A stretch of 6,518 nt of DNA from Pseudomonadota bacterium (GCA_021812845.1 JAKAML010000080.1:1-6518), one strand, 5' to 3'; counted from the first letter of the stretch, positions 1 through 6,183 are shown. Notes: generated by a model from the letters alone, not told the origin. Numbers and translations are program-made.

Positions 1-442
1 CGTCGAACGAGGCGGGCTCGAGGCCGAGCGCGTCCAGCTCCTCGATGTAGCCCTCGACGAACGAGACGTTGGCGCAGCAGTAGCCGAACCGCTTCGTGTG
101 CCAGTCGACGTGCCGCCGCGCCACCTCGAGCTGCTCCGGCGTCATGTCGACGCCGACCACGCGGCCCTTCGGGCCGACGAGCTGGGCGAGCACGTAGGCG
201 TCCTGCCCCGAGCCCGATCCGAGATCGAGCACGCGGGCGCCTTCGAGCGCTTCCGGCGCGACGAAGCCGCAGCCGTAGTATTTCGACTTGACCTCGTCGT
301 GGACGTTCGCGAGCGCGGCCGCGAGGCCCGGCGGCGGCGCCGTCGGCGTGCAGCACGCGCTCGTCCTGAGGTCGGCCGACGTCTCGAGCACGCGGCCGTA
401 GTAGTCCTGCACGAGTGACTTGGTGAAGGCGTCGTCCGTCAT
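1..442 (-). CDS. arsM: Arsenite methyltransferase-like SAM-dependent methyltransferase, N-terminal part (cut by window edge)
   Basis: The visible 147 codons encode the N-terminal half of a class I S-adenosylmethionine-dependent methyltransferase. ArsM enzymes methylate trivalent arsenic in the cytoplasm using cysteines to bind the metalloid. The start reads MTDDAFTKSLVQDYYGRVLE and is followed by a Cys pair at 30-31 in TSACC, a YYGCG motif with Cys58, the SAM-binding motif I VLDLGSGSG at 71-79, and the acidic loop VGVDM at 96-100. Cys30 and Cys58 have the spacing of the two N-terminal arsenic-binding cysteines of ArsM-type enzymes. The other two expected cysteines would lie past the window edge, so arsenic specificity is unproven; a general methyltransferase of this subfamily remains possible. 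An extra Cys pair at 122-123 is odd. The ATG at 442 was chosen because it gives the family's usual N-terminus; no clear Shine-Dalgarno precedes it. The gene diverges from the YHS-domain gene across 161 bases in which I see no convincing operator. Confidence 0.75.
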   Translation of the reverse strand, partial: MTDDAFTKSLVQDYYGRVLETSADLRTSACCTPTAPPPGLAAALANVHDEVKSKYYGCGFVAPEALEGARVLDLGSGSGQDAYVLAQLVGPKGRVVGVDMTPEQLEVARRHVDWHTKRFGYCCANVSFVEGYIEELDALGLEPASFD

Positions 443-603
443 GAGGGTCTGCGCTCGGTGGCTGCCAGCGGGATGGGTCGCGATGGTTGCCCGGTTTCGG
501 CGCCGCATTCAAGCAACGTTCCCGCGAGGACCTGCTGTAACGAAGCGCGGCCGGCGACGAATGCTCTCCAGTAGCCGTCTCCATCACGCGGTCGAGGATC
601 GAA

Positions 604-1068
604 ATGCGAACCAAGGCTCTCGTCGCCGGTCTGTCGCTCGTCGCCGTTCTGGCGTGGTCCATCGTGCCGGCCGCGGTGGCGAAGGAGCCCTCCGTCTATA
701 CCGGGATCGTCAAGGGTGTCGCGGTCGGCGGCTACGATCCCGTGGCCTATTTCACCGAGGGCAAGCCGGTCGTCGGGAACCCCGCGATCACGCACGAGCA
801 CGCGGGCGCCATCTGGCGTTTCGCGAGCGAGGCGAGCCGCGCGGCGTTCAAGGCCGACCCGGCGAAATACGCGCCGCAGTACGGCGGCTACTGCGCCTAC
901 GCGGTGAGCCAGGGCTACACGGCCAAGGGCGATCCCAACGCCTGGTCGATCGTCGGCGGCAAGCTCTACATCAACTACGATCAGTCCGTGAAGCGCAAGT
1001 GGGACAAGCGGCAGCAGACCTACATCGCCGATGGCGACGCCAACTGGCCAAAGGTCCTGGCGAAGTGA
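604..1068 (+). CDS. Exported YHS-domain protein (YHS domain-containing (seleno)protein family)
   Basis: This encodes 154 residues. A signal peptide spans about 1-26 (MRTKA, a hydrophobic core, then AVA before Lys27), so the protein is probably periplasmic. The mature part has the YHS family features in order: GYDPVAYF at 43-50, IWRFASEASRAAF at 70-82, the ADPAKYAPQYGGYCAYA block at 84-100 with Cys97, and GGKLYINY at 118-125. Length and layout match the stand-alone exported YHS proteins that databases call YHS domain-containing (seleno)protein; here the key residue is an ordinary TGC cysteine. YHS domains are thought to bind metals, but the role of this branch is not known. GAGGA at 594-598, 5 bases before the ATG, supports the start. 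The arsM-like gene diverges upstream, which might hint at metal or metalloid handling, but that is only an inference. It converges with glyS downstream. Confidence 0.85.
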   Translation: MRTKALVAGLSLVAVLAWSIVPAAVAKEPSVYTGIVKGVAVGGYDPVAYFTEGKPVVGNPAITHEHAGAIWRFASEASRAAFKADPAKYAPQYGGYCAYAVSQGYTAKGDPNAWSIVGGKLYINYDQSVKRKWDKRQQTYIADGDANWPKVLAK

Positions 1069-1096
1069 CGCCGGACGCTGCGTCCACTTCTACCTG

Positions 1097-1245
1097 CCCC
1101 TTGCGGGGAGGGGTTGGGGGTGGGGGTGATCCACGGGGTGGGGGTGAATGGCTCTCGACGTCGGCGCGTGCGGCCCCGCACCCGGCGCTGCGCGCCACCC
1201 TCCCCGCGTCGCGCCGGAGGCGGGCCTCCGGCGCTGGGGGAGGGT
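1097..1245. repeat. Intergenic mosaic of hairpins (palindromic repeat element)
   Basis: The gap between the convergent YHS gene and glyS is almost entirely made of inverted repeats. They are CCCC-ttgc-GGGG at 1097-1108, GTGCGG-cc-CCGCAC at 1168-1181, GGCGC-tgc-GCGCC at 1184-1196, and a large hairpin at 1197-1245. A 13-base direct repeat, GGGGTGGGGGTGA, occurs at 1117-1129 and 1135-1147. Strings of this kind (CCCCTCCCC and GGCGCtgcGCGCC cores) are commonly dispersed between genes in high-GC alphaproteobacteria, so this is probably one copy of a genome-wide family. No coding potential was found. Copy number cannot be judged from one window. Confidence 0.7.
1197..1245. terminator. Long hairpin abutting the glyS stop, possible bidirectional terminator
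   Basis: An outer inverted repeat (ACCCTCCCC at 1197-1205 with GGGGAGGGT at 1237-1245) encloses a perfect 11-base stem, GCGCCGGAGGC at 1211-1221 with GCCTCCGGCGC at 1224-1234, around a 2-base loop. It ends one base before the glyS stop codon and lies between two convergent genes. There is no T-tract on either strand, so it is not a canonical intrinsic terminator. It could stabilise 3' ends or block read-through, or simply be part of the repeat element. Confidence 0.45.
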
Positions 1246-3396
1246 TCAGCCCGCGATCTTCGAGAAGTCGGCGACGGTCAGGGTCGCGGCGCGGATCTGG
1301 CTCAAGAGGCGGAGCCGGTTAGACCGCAGCATAGGGTCGGGATCGTTGACGGTGACCTTGTCGAAGAAGTGATCGACCGGCGCCCTGAGCTCCGCGAGCG
1401 CGTTCATGGCGCCCTTGAAGTTCTCGACGTTGATCGCGGCGGCGGTGTCCTGCTTCACGCTCTCGATGGCGGCGGCGAGCGCCAGCTCCTCCTTCTCGCG
1501 GAGAAGCTTCAGGTCGTAGTCGCCGGCATGGGAGGCCTTGTCCTTCTTCTCCTCGATCTGGAGGATGTTCGCCGCGCGCTTGACGCCGGCGAGCAGGTTC
1601 GCGCCGTCGTCGGACTTCAGGAACTCGGAGAGCGCCTCGACGCGCTTGACGATCAGCGCCAGGTCGTCCTGGCCGCCGAGCGAAAAGACGGCATCGATCA
1701 GGTCGTGCCGCGCGCCCTTTTCCTTGAGGTGGACCTTGAGCCGGTCGGCGAAGAAGGCGAGGAGGTCGAGGTGTTCGGTTCGGACCTGTCGGCCGTTCCA
1801 ATTCACCTCCGAAGCGGCAGAGCCGAATGTGCTCTTGTTCCTGCTCGGCACGGCTGCAATCGACTGGTCCATCAAGTTTGTTGCACGCTGGAAAGTCGGC
1901 ATCAGCGGCAGCCGGAAATCATTCTCGAGCACGATGCGGATGACGCCGAGCGCCGCGCGGCGGAGCTGGTAGGGGTCGCCGGAGCCGGTCGGCTTCTCGC
2001 CGATGGCCCAGAAACCGGCCAGCGTGTCGAGCTTGTCGGCGAGTGCGACGGCGCAGGCGACCGCATCGCCCTTCTCCTCCAGGGGGACTGAGTCCGACGG
2101 GCCCTTCGGCTTGTAGTGCAGCTCGATGGCGCGCGCGATCTCGGGCTTGATGCCGCCCTTCTCGGCGTAGTAGCGGCCCATCAGGCCCTGCAGCTCGGGG
2201 AACTCGCCGACCATGCCCGAGACGAGATCGGATTTCGCGAGCTGCGCCGCGCGGCGCGCGTCGTCGGGGTCGGCGTCGCAGGCGCCGGCGAGCTCGTGGG
2301 CGAGCTCGGCGATGCGCTCGACGCGGTCCTTCTGCGTGCCGAGCTTGTCGTGGAAGGTGATGCCGGAGAGCTCCGTCGCCATCTCGTCGAGCGGGCGCTT
2401 CAGGTCCTGGTCCCAGAAGAACTTGGCGTCCGACAGCCGCGCGCGGATCACCTTCTCGTTGCCGGCGACGATGGCCGCGCCGCCGTCGTCGGCCATCAGG
2501 TTCGAGACCAGGATGAAACGGTTGGCGAGCTTCCCGGTCTTGGGATCGCGCAGCGAGAAGCACTTCTGGTGGGTCTTCATCGCGGTGGTCAGGCATTCGC
2601 CCGGCACCGACAGGAACGCGACATCGAAGGTGCCGATCATGGCGACCGGCCATTCCGTGAGCCCGGCGTTCTCGGCCGCCAGCGCCTCGTCCTCCACGAG
2701 CTCCAGCCTGGCCTTTTTCGCGAGCGCCCGCGCTTCCTCGAGGATGTGGCGGGCACGGGTCTCGCCTTCGAGGATCACCTTGTTGGCGACCAGCTTCTCG
2801 GCATAGTCGAGCGGCGACTTGACGTCGAAGGGCGTATTGCCGTGGAAGCGGTGGCCGCGCGTTGTCCTGCCGCTGGCGATGCCCGCGACTTCGAACGGGA
2901 CGACCTTGCCGCCGCAGAGGCAGACGATCGACTGGAGCGGCCGCACCCACTGGAAGCTGCCGGCACCCCACCGCATGGACTTGGGCCACGGGAATTTTGC
3001 CAGCACGGCGGGGACCACCTCGGCGACGATCTCGCCCGCGGCGCGGCCCGGCTTCTCGATCCTGGCGACGTAATAGTCGCCCTTCTTGTCGTCACTGACG
3101 ATCTCGGCGTCGGAGAGCGCGCCGAGACCCGCGGCCTTGAGGAAGCCCTGCACGGCGGCGTCGGGCGCGCCGACGCGCGGCCCCTTGCGCTCGTCGGAGA
3201 CGGCGGGCGACTTGGCGGGCACGTCCTTGACGACGAGCGCGAGCCGGCGCGGGGTGGCGTAGGCCTGCGCCTCGCCCACCTTCAGCCCGCCGGCGGCCAG
3301 CCCTTCGAGCACGAGGCGCTTCAGGTCCTCGGCCGCGCGGGCCTGCATCCGGGCCGGGATCTCTTCGGACTGCAACTCGAGGAGGAGCTCGCTCAT
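1246..3396 (-). CDS. glyS: Glycyl-tRNA synthetase beta subunit
   Basis: The product (716 residues, normal for the family) is the beta subunit of the alpha2-beta2 bacterial glycyl-tRNA synthetase, the cytoplasmic enzyme that charges tRNA-Gly with glycine; beta mainly recognises the tRNA. The N-terminus MSELLLELQSEEIPARM is the family hallmark, followed by YATPRRLAL at 46-54, KGPRVGAPDAA at 71-81, PKSMRWG at 138-144, FHGNTPFDV at 194-202 and HQKCFSL at 286-292. The block AAQLAKSDLVSGMVGEFPEL at 393-412 is another signature. The C-terminal anticodon-binding (DALR-like) region covers roughly 585-700 and ends in FFDKVTVNDPDPMLRSNRL. Residues about 501-543 form a region with unusual codons (separate entry). 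The upstream small gene ends 4 bases before the ATG, which implies translational coupling; GAGG lies only 2 bases from the start. The partner gene glyQ is about 2.8 kb away rather than adjacent. Confidence 0.97.
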   Translation of the reverse strand: MSELLLELQSEEIPARMQARAAEDLKRLVLEGLAAGGLKVGEAQAYATPRRLALVVKDVPAKSPAVSDERKGPRVGAPDAAVQGFLKAAGLGALSDAEIVSDDKKGDYYVARIEKPGRAAGEIVAEVVPAVLAKFPWPKSMRWGAGSFQWVRPLQSIVCLCGGKVVPFEVAGIASGRTTRGHRFHGNTPFDVKSPLDYAEKLVANKVILEGETRARHILEEARALAKKARLELVEDEALAAENAGLTEWPVAMIGTFDVAFLSVPGECLTTAMKTHQKCFSLRDPKTGKLANRFILVSNLMADDGGAAIVAGNEKVIRARLSDAKFFWDQDLKRPLDEMATELSGITFHDKLGTQKDRVERIAELAHELAGACDADPDDARRAAQLAKSDLVSGMVGEFPELQGLMGRYYAEKGGIKPEIARAIELHYKPKGPSDSVPLEEKGDAVACAVALADKLDTLAGFWAIGEKPTGSGDPYQLRRAALGVIRIVLENDFRLPLMPTFQRATNLMDQSIAAVPSRNKSTFGSAASEVNWNGRQVRTEHLDLLAFFADRLKVHLKEKGARHDLIDAVFSLGGQDDLALIVKRVEALSEFLKSDDGANLLAGVKRAANILQIEEKKDKASHAGDYDLKLLREKEELALAAAIESVKQDTAAAINVENFKGAMNALAELRAPVDHFFDKVTVNDPDPMLRSNRLRLLSQIRAATLTVADFSKIAG
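1768..1896 (-). other. AT-richer, atypical-codon patch within glyS
   Basis: These roughly 43 codons (GlyS residues 501-543, starting TFQRATNLMDQSI) sit between the conserved FRLPLMP segment and the DLLAFFADRLKVHL segment. The patch is about 58% G+C by hand count, against about 65-73% in stretches sampled on either side. It uses codons that are scarce in the rest of the gene (ACT, CGT, GCA, ACA, ATT, TTG, TCT, AAT, CGA, AGG). The reading frame stays open. It looks like a lineage-specific insertion or replacement in a variable linker; no inverted repeat or target duplication was seen. Confidence 0.5.
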
Positions 3397-3400
3397 GGCC

Positions 3401-3628
3401 TCACTTCGCGGGTGCGGTGGCGGGCTTCGGGGCGCTCGCGGAACTGACGAGAGTCAATACCTTGGTGCCGATGTCGGACACCGCACCCGTGGTGGTGAGA
3501 TAGCCGAGCCCGAGCAGGCAGGCGGCGAGGTACATCCAGAACACGCCGCCCTGACGGCGCAGGAAGACGAGGCCGAACAGCAGCATCGGAATGCCGAGTG
3601 CGAGCCAGCCGGCGGTCTGAGAGGTCAT
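3401..3628 (-). CDS. Small two-helix membrane protein upstream of glyS, unknown function
   Basis: This encodes 75 residues that I do not recognise. Two hydrophobic segments (about 6-23, then 28-48 containing GGVFWMYLAACLLGLGYL) are joined by a short RRQ turn, which suggests a two-pass inner-membrane protein. A tail rich in Ser, Ala, Pro and Lys follows (SSASAPKPATAPAK). The frame stays open upstream, but the ATG at 3628 is preceded by a strong AAGGAG at 8 bases, and the added upstream residues would be Arg-rich and unlike a membrane protein, so I take the short form. Only 4 bases separate its stop from the glyS start, so the two are almost certainly co-transcribed. Small membrane proteins are often found beside glyS in Rhizobiales, but no function can be assigned from that. 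Confidence 0.8.
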   Translation of the reverse strand: MTSQTAGWLALGIPMLLFGLVFLRRQGGVFWMYLAACLLGLGYLTTTGAVSDIGTKVLTLVSSASAPKPATAPAK

Positions 3629-3636
3629 GGGACGTG

Positions 3637-3642
3637 CTCCTT
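3637..3642 (-). promoter_or_regulatory. Ribosome binding site that fixes the start of the 75-residue protein
   Basis: CTCCTT on the plus strand reads AAGGAG on the minus strand. It lies 8 bases before the ATG at 3628, an ideal spacing. It is the reason to prefer this start over in-frame starts further upstream. Confidence 0.75.
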
Positions 3643-3675
3643 GGGTGATCGCGGTCGGCGGCGGCGTCCGTGGCC

Positions 3676-3981
3676 TCAGCCGAGCACGACCGCGAGAATG
3701 CCTAGCAGAACGGCGGCGCCGATGAACAGCCACAATACCAGAGCCGCGCTCGGGACGCCGGCATAGGCGAGGGCGGCGACGACGGCGGTGGCGGCGACCC
3801 AGCCGAACAGCAGCGGGTTCATCGAGCGCGGCCACATCCGCCGCACGAGAAAGCCGATCATGATCGCCCCGCAGGCGATCAGCGTCGCCTCGCCGAGCGT
3901 GCGGGGGTCGTCGAACAGCGACCAGAACGACGGCGCCAGCGGCGCCGCCGCCACCGCCAGTGCTGTGACCACGGACATCAT
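3676..3981 (-). CDS. Small multi-pass membrane protein, unknown function
   Basis: This encodes 101 residues and is strongly hydrophobic throughout. Probable membrane segments lie at about 29-46 (GEATLIACGAIMIGFLV), 55-74 and 79-100, and the N-terminal 4-20 may form a fourth. The sequence VRRMWPRSMN between the second and third segments gives a positive loop that should face the cytoplasm. I do not recognise the family. The start has two adjacent ATG codons (3981 and 3978). GGAGG at 3986-3990 is 4 bases from the first and 7 from the second, so the second may be the real one. It lies 47 bases upstream of the next small membrane gene and then glyS on the same strand, so the three probably form an operon with a promoter in the gap starting at 3982. 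Confidence 0.7.
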   Translation of the reverse strand: MMSVVTALAVAAAPLAPSFWSLFDDPRTLGEATLIACGAIMIGFLVRRMWPRSMNPLLFGWVAATAVVAALAYAGVPSAALVLWLFIGAAVLLGILAVVLG

Positions 3982-4125
3982 GCTCCCTCCCCCGGTCGGC
4001 GCGCGCCGGCCTGCGCTGGCTCCATCCCTATCGCCACGCGCGCGCCGCGGCCACCCCGGACGGTGCGGACGGGTCGAAACTGGACTGCGACCGGCTCGGC
4101 ACCGGCCACCCTAGTGCACGAGCCG

Positions 4126-4185
4126 CGATGGCGGAATCCCGCTCTAACGCAGGTGCGAACCTGCCCCGGTGCCGTGCCGCCATCG
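4126..4185. other. Nested inverted repeat, candidate structured RNA or operator
   Basis: An outer 9-base perfect stem (CGATGGCGG at 4126-4134 with CCGCCATCG at 4177-4185) encloses a perfect inner hairpin, GCAGGT-GCGA-ACCTGC (4149-4164), whose plus-strand loop is a GNRA-type tetraloop. It could be a 5' leader structure for the downstream small gene or a protein-binding site. In a GC-rich genome a 9-base repeat can also arise by chance, so confidence is low. Confidence 0.35.
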
Positions 4186-4262
4186 GCATGTCATACTTTG
4201 GTATCAATCCGCCACTAGAAACGCGCCATCGAGGCCGGCGGCCGAGGATGGGGCGAGGATAT

Positions 4263-4267
4263 GGAGG
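4263..4267 (+). promoter_or_regulatory. Ribosome binding site that decides the start of the small orphan
   Basis: GGAGG lies 5 bases before the ATG at 4273. The in-frame ATG at 4261 overlaps this motif and has only a weak GCGAGG 2 bases upstream, so 4273 is the better start. Confidence 0.55.
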
Positions 4268-4272
4268 CTGGG

Positions 4273-4479
4273 ATGACCGCGACGAAGCGTGCCTTCGCGA
4301 CCACCGAGGTCCACGGCAAGGTCGTGATCCTGCTCAACGGCGCCCGCAAGGAGACGAGAACCGGCAAGGCGATCGACATCCAGAATCCCGACAAGCTCAT
4401 GGAAGCCGCGCGCCGCGACCCCGACGCGGTGGCCTTCGGCTACCTGACCGGCGCCCGGCGCTGGGTGGCGGCCGCCTGA
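4273..4479 (+). CDS. Small hypothetical protein (68 residues)
   Basis: It encodes MTATKRAFATTEVHGKVV and continues to a C-terminus YLTGARRWVAAA. I do not recognise the family. It is soluble-looking and basic, with no signal peptide or membrane segment. A beta-rich start (HGKVVILLNGARKETRTGKA) is followed by a likely helix, NPDKLMEAARRDP. Codon use is typical of the window, with G or C at most third positions, and the protein has a normal mix of charged and hydrophobic residues, unlike the Arg/Ala/Pro-rich shadow frames. That argues for a real gene. The alternative start at 4261 would add four residues. A stretch of 177 bases separates it from the L,D-transpeptidase, so co-transcription is uncertain. 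Confidence 0.6.
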   Translation: MTATKRAFATTEVHGKVVILLNGARKETRTGKAIDIQNPDKLMEAARRDPDAVAFGYLTGARRWVAAA

Positions 4480-4656
4480 CGGCGTCAGAGGCCACGGCGG
4501 CAGAGGCTGGGGCGGCGCAGCGAAGCCACAGTCTCCGCGGATGTTGTCGCCAGCGGGCCGCGCCAACCTGTACCCGAGCGTCCGGATCGCTTACGCTCGC
4601 CGCACGACTTGGCCGCCGGCTGCACTCCCGGTCGGGCCCCTGACCTGGAGATCGGA

Positions 4657-5496
4657 ATGAAGGCATCGCTGCTGGCGCTGCCGGCGCTCGCCGCCGCGCT
4701 TGTTCTCGGGGCAGGGGCTGCGTACGCGCAGGCGAATCCTTCGGGCACGGGCGGGCCGGGAACGTCCGGCTCGGGCTCGGCTGGCGGCGAGGCGCGACAG
4801 GGCACGGACGACGCGGCCCCGCGCCGGAAGTACGCCCCCGTCGTCTATCCGAAGTTCATGGAGGGCGGCGAGCGGCCGGACATAGAGCCTGTCGAGCCGC
4901 CGACCGTCTACTTCGATCAGGCCGAGGAGCCGGGCTCGATCATCATCGATACCGAGGCCAAGAAGCTCTACTACGTGCTGCCCGGCAAGAAGGCGTTCCA
5001 GTACCCGATCTCGGTCGGCCGCGAGGGCTTCACCTGGTCGGGCACGGAGAAGATCAGCCGCATCGCGGCGTGGCCGTCGTGGACGCCGCCGCCGGAGATG
5101 CACAAGCGCATCCCGGGCCTGCCGATCACGGTGACGGGCGGCATGAAGAACCCGCAGGGGGCGCGCGCGCTCTATCTCGGCAACACGGTCTACCGCATCC
5201 ACGGCACCAACAACGACCGCACCGTCGGCCGCGCCAACTCGTCGGGCTGCTTCCGGCTGAAGAACGAGCACGTCGTGCATCTCGCCGCGATCGCCAGGGT
5301 GGGCACGAGGGTCAAGGTGCTGAAGACGTACGCGGGTGGCGTGAGCGAATCGGCGCCCCTGTCGTCGCTGTTCGACTTCTGGGGCGGCGGCGACGCCGCA
5401 CCCGCCAAGCAGGCCACGAAGGCGAAGCCGAAGAAGCCGGTGGCAAAGACCGCCGCGGCCCCCAAGCCTCCGGCCAAGCAGGCGGCGGCGGAGTAG
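4657..5496 (+). CDS. Exported L,D-transpeptidase (YkuD domain)
   Basis: The 279-residue product is an L,D-transpeptidase, a periplasmic cysteine enzyme. Family members make 3-3 cross-links between peptidoglycan stems or attach proteins to them. Residues 1-24 form a signal peptide ending AYA before Gln25. A Gly/Ser/Thr-rich linker covers about 27-47. The YkuD catalytic domain spans about 94-223, and its signature is complete: HGTNN at 182-186 and SSGCFR at 195-200, with catalytic Cys198, His182 and Arg200 visible. The C-terminal 30 or so residues are Lys/Ala/Pro-rich (KAKPKKPVAKTAAAPKPPAK), a basic tail that could bind the anionic cell wall. An in-frame TTG at 4609 would lengthen the protein, but GGAG at 4647-4650, 6 bases before the ATG at 4657, and the clean signal peptide favour the shorter form. 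It converges with the MgtC-like gene. Which cross-linking or anchoring role it has cannot be told from sequence. Confidence 0.92.
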   Translation: MKASLLALPALAAALVLGAGAAYAQANPSGTGGPGTSGSGSAGGEARQGTDDAAPRRKYAPVVYPKFMEGGERPDIEPVEPPTVYFDQAEEPGSIIIDTEAKKLYYVLPGKKAFQYPISVGREGFTWSGTEKISRIAAWPSWTPPPEMHKRIPGLPITVTGGMKNPQGARALYLGNTVYRIHGTNNDRTVGRANSSGCFRLKNEHVVHLAAIARVGTRVKVLKTYAGGVSESAPLSSLFDFWGGGDAAPAKQATKAKPKKPVAKTAAAPKPPAKQAAAE

Positions 5497-5509
5497 GGCG
5501 CCTCGCGCC
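5497..5509. terminator. Small hairpin directly after the L,D-transpeptidase stop
   Basis: GGCGC-ctc-GCGCC forms a 5-base stem with a 3-base loop starting at the first base after the TAG. It is in the 71-base gap between convergent genes. It is short and has no T-tract, so it is a weak terminator candidate. Confidence 0.25.
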
Positions 5510-5567
5510 GCCCGCGCGTCCTGGGCCGCGGTCGACCTGCCATCGCGATCATGCGCGAGCGGCGGTC

Positions 5568-6002
5568 CTACTCGTCCTGCTGGCTGTCGATCCATTTCCG
5601 GACGTGCGGAATGCGCGGAACGATCACGGCATAGACCGAGGCGATGGCCGCGATCGCGTACCAGCCTATTCCGATCGCCATGCCGATGGCGGCCGCGAAC
5701 CAGACGGCGGCCGCGGTGGTGAGGTTGCGGATCGAGTTGTTCTCGCTCTTCAGGATCATCCCGGCCCCGAGGAATCCCACACCCGACACGACTTGTGCGG
5801 CGATGCGGGCAGGGCTGTTCGGATCGGCCACGGTGGAAATGAAGGTGAACAGGCACGCACCGGCCATGACGAAGCAGTGCGTGCTGATGCCGGCCGGCTT
5901 GTTGCGCAACTCGCGCTCGACACCGATCAGGGAGCCGAGGAGCAGACACAGCGTCAGCTTGAACGCGAACGCGCCTTCGAGTCCGGTCAGCAGTCCGGTC
6001 AT
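5568..6002 (-). CDS. MgtC/SapB family membrane protein, short form
   Basis: This encodes 144 residues with the MgtC/SapB membrane domain. Conserved features in order are LLGSLIGVERELRNKPAGIS at 21-40, the motif PARIAAQVVSGVGFLGAGMI at 64-83, and NLTTAAAVWFAAAIGMAIG at 93-111. About five membrane segments are expected (roughly 13-29, 41-57, 68-84, 95-111, 113-129). It lacks the C-terminal cytoplasmic domain of true MgtC virulence proteins (about 230 residues), which is normal for the SapB-like short branch. MgtC of Salmonella acts in low-magnesium and intracellular growth; that function should not be transferred to this short form. GAAGGG at 6010-6015, 7 bases from the ATG at 6002, supports the start. 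It lies 231 bases downstream of glyQ on the same strand. Confidence 0.9.
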   Translation of the reverse strand: MTGLLTGLEGAFAFKLTLCLLLGSLIGVERELRNKPAGISTHCFVMAGACLFTFISTVADPNSPARIAAQVVSGVGFLGAGMILKSENNSIRNLTTAAAVWFAAAIGMAIGIGWYAIAAIASVYAVIVPRIPHVRKWIDSQQDE

Positions 6003-6183
6003 GGAGGATCCCTTCTCGATGGGGAGGGGGCCGGCGAGCCTCGGCTGATCTCGGAAGCGTGCGCGGACGTTCGAGCGGTGTGATCCGGCCCTGCCGGGAG
6101 ATCGTGTGCCACGGCATTCAGATCAAGGGCAGGCGGACGAGCAGGCAGCGCCCGGAAGACGAGGCCGCGCGGACTGCGGCGCC

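Larger units (their letters stand above)
3982..4272. other. Divergent intergenic region of about 290 bases
   Basis: It lies between the minus-strand small membrane operon and a plus-strand small gene, so it should carry promoters for both. No clear -35/-10 pair could be picked. It contains a 12-base perfect palindrome, CGGCGCGCGCCG (3997-4008), a nested inverted repeat (4126-4185), and an AT-rich patch (4191-4208) containing ATAC-tttg-GTAT that may mark a promoter or operator. No tRNA and no further convincing gene was seen. Confidence 0.5.

Noticed and set aside
443..603. ArsR-type operator between the arsM-like and YHS genes
   Set aside because: ATTCAAGCAACGTT looks vaguely similar but lacks the second half-site, and there is no arsR gene in the window.
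420..1322. Open frame of 300 codons on the plus strand over the YHS gene
   Set aside because: It overlaps the well-supported YHS protein in another frame and encodes low-complexity Arg/Gly-rich sequence.
2116..3447. Long open frame (443 codons) on the plus strand opposite glyS
   Set aside because: It is the antisense of a clear glyS gene. Its product is rich in Gly, Arg, Asp and Glu, with no recognisable domain; such shadows are expected from G/C wobble bias.
4149..4164. T-arm-like sequence (AGGTGCGAACCT) suggesting a tRNA
   Set aside because: No acceptor stem, anticodon arm or D arm could be fitted around it.
4609..4656. TTG start 16 codons upstream of the L,D-transpeptidase
   Set aside because: It would bury the signal peptide behind a polar extension. 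The ATG at 4657 has a well-spaced GGAG.
4591..6117. Open frame of 508 codons on the minus strand
   Set aside because: It runs antisense through the L,D-transpeptidase and in another frame through the MgtC-like gene. Its Arg/Ala-rich composition has no domain.
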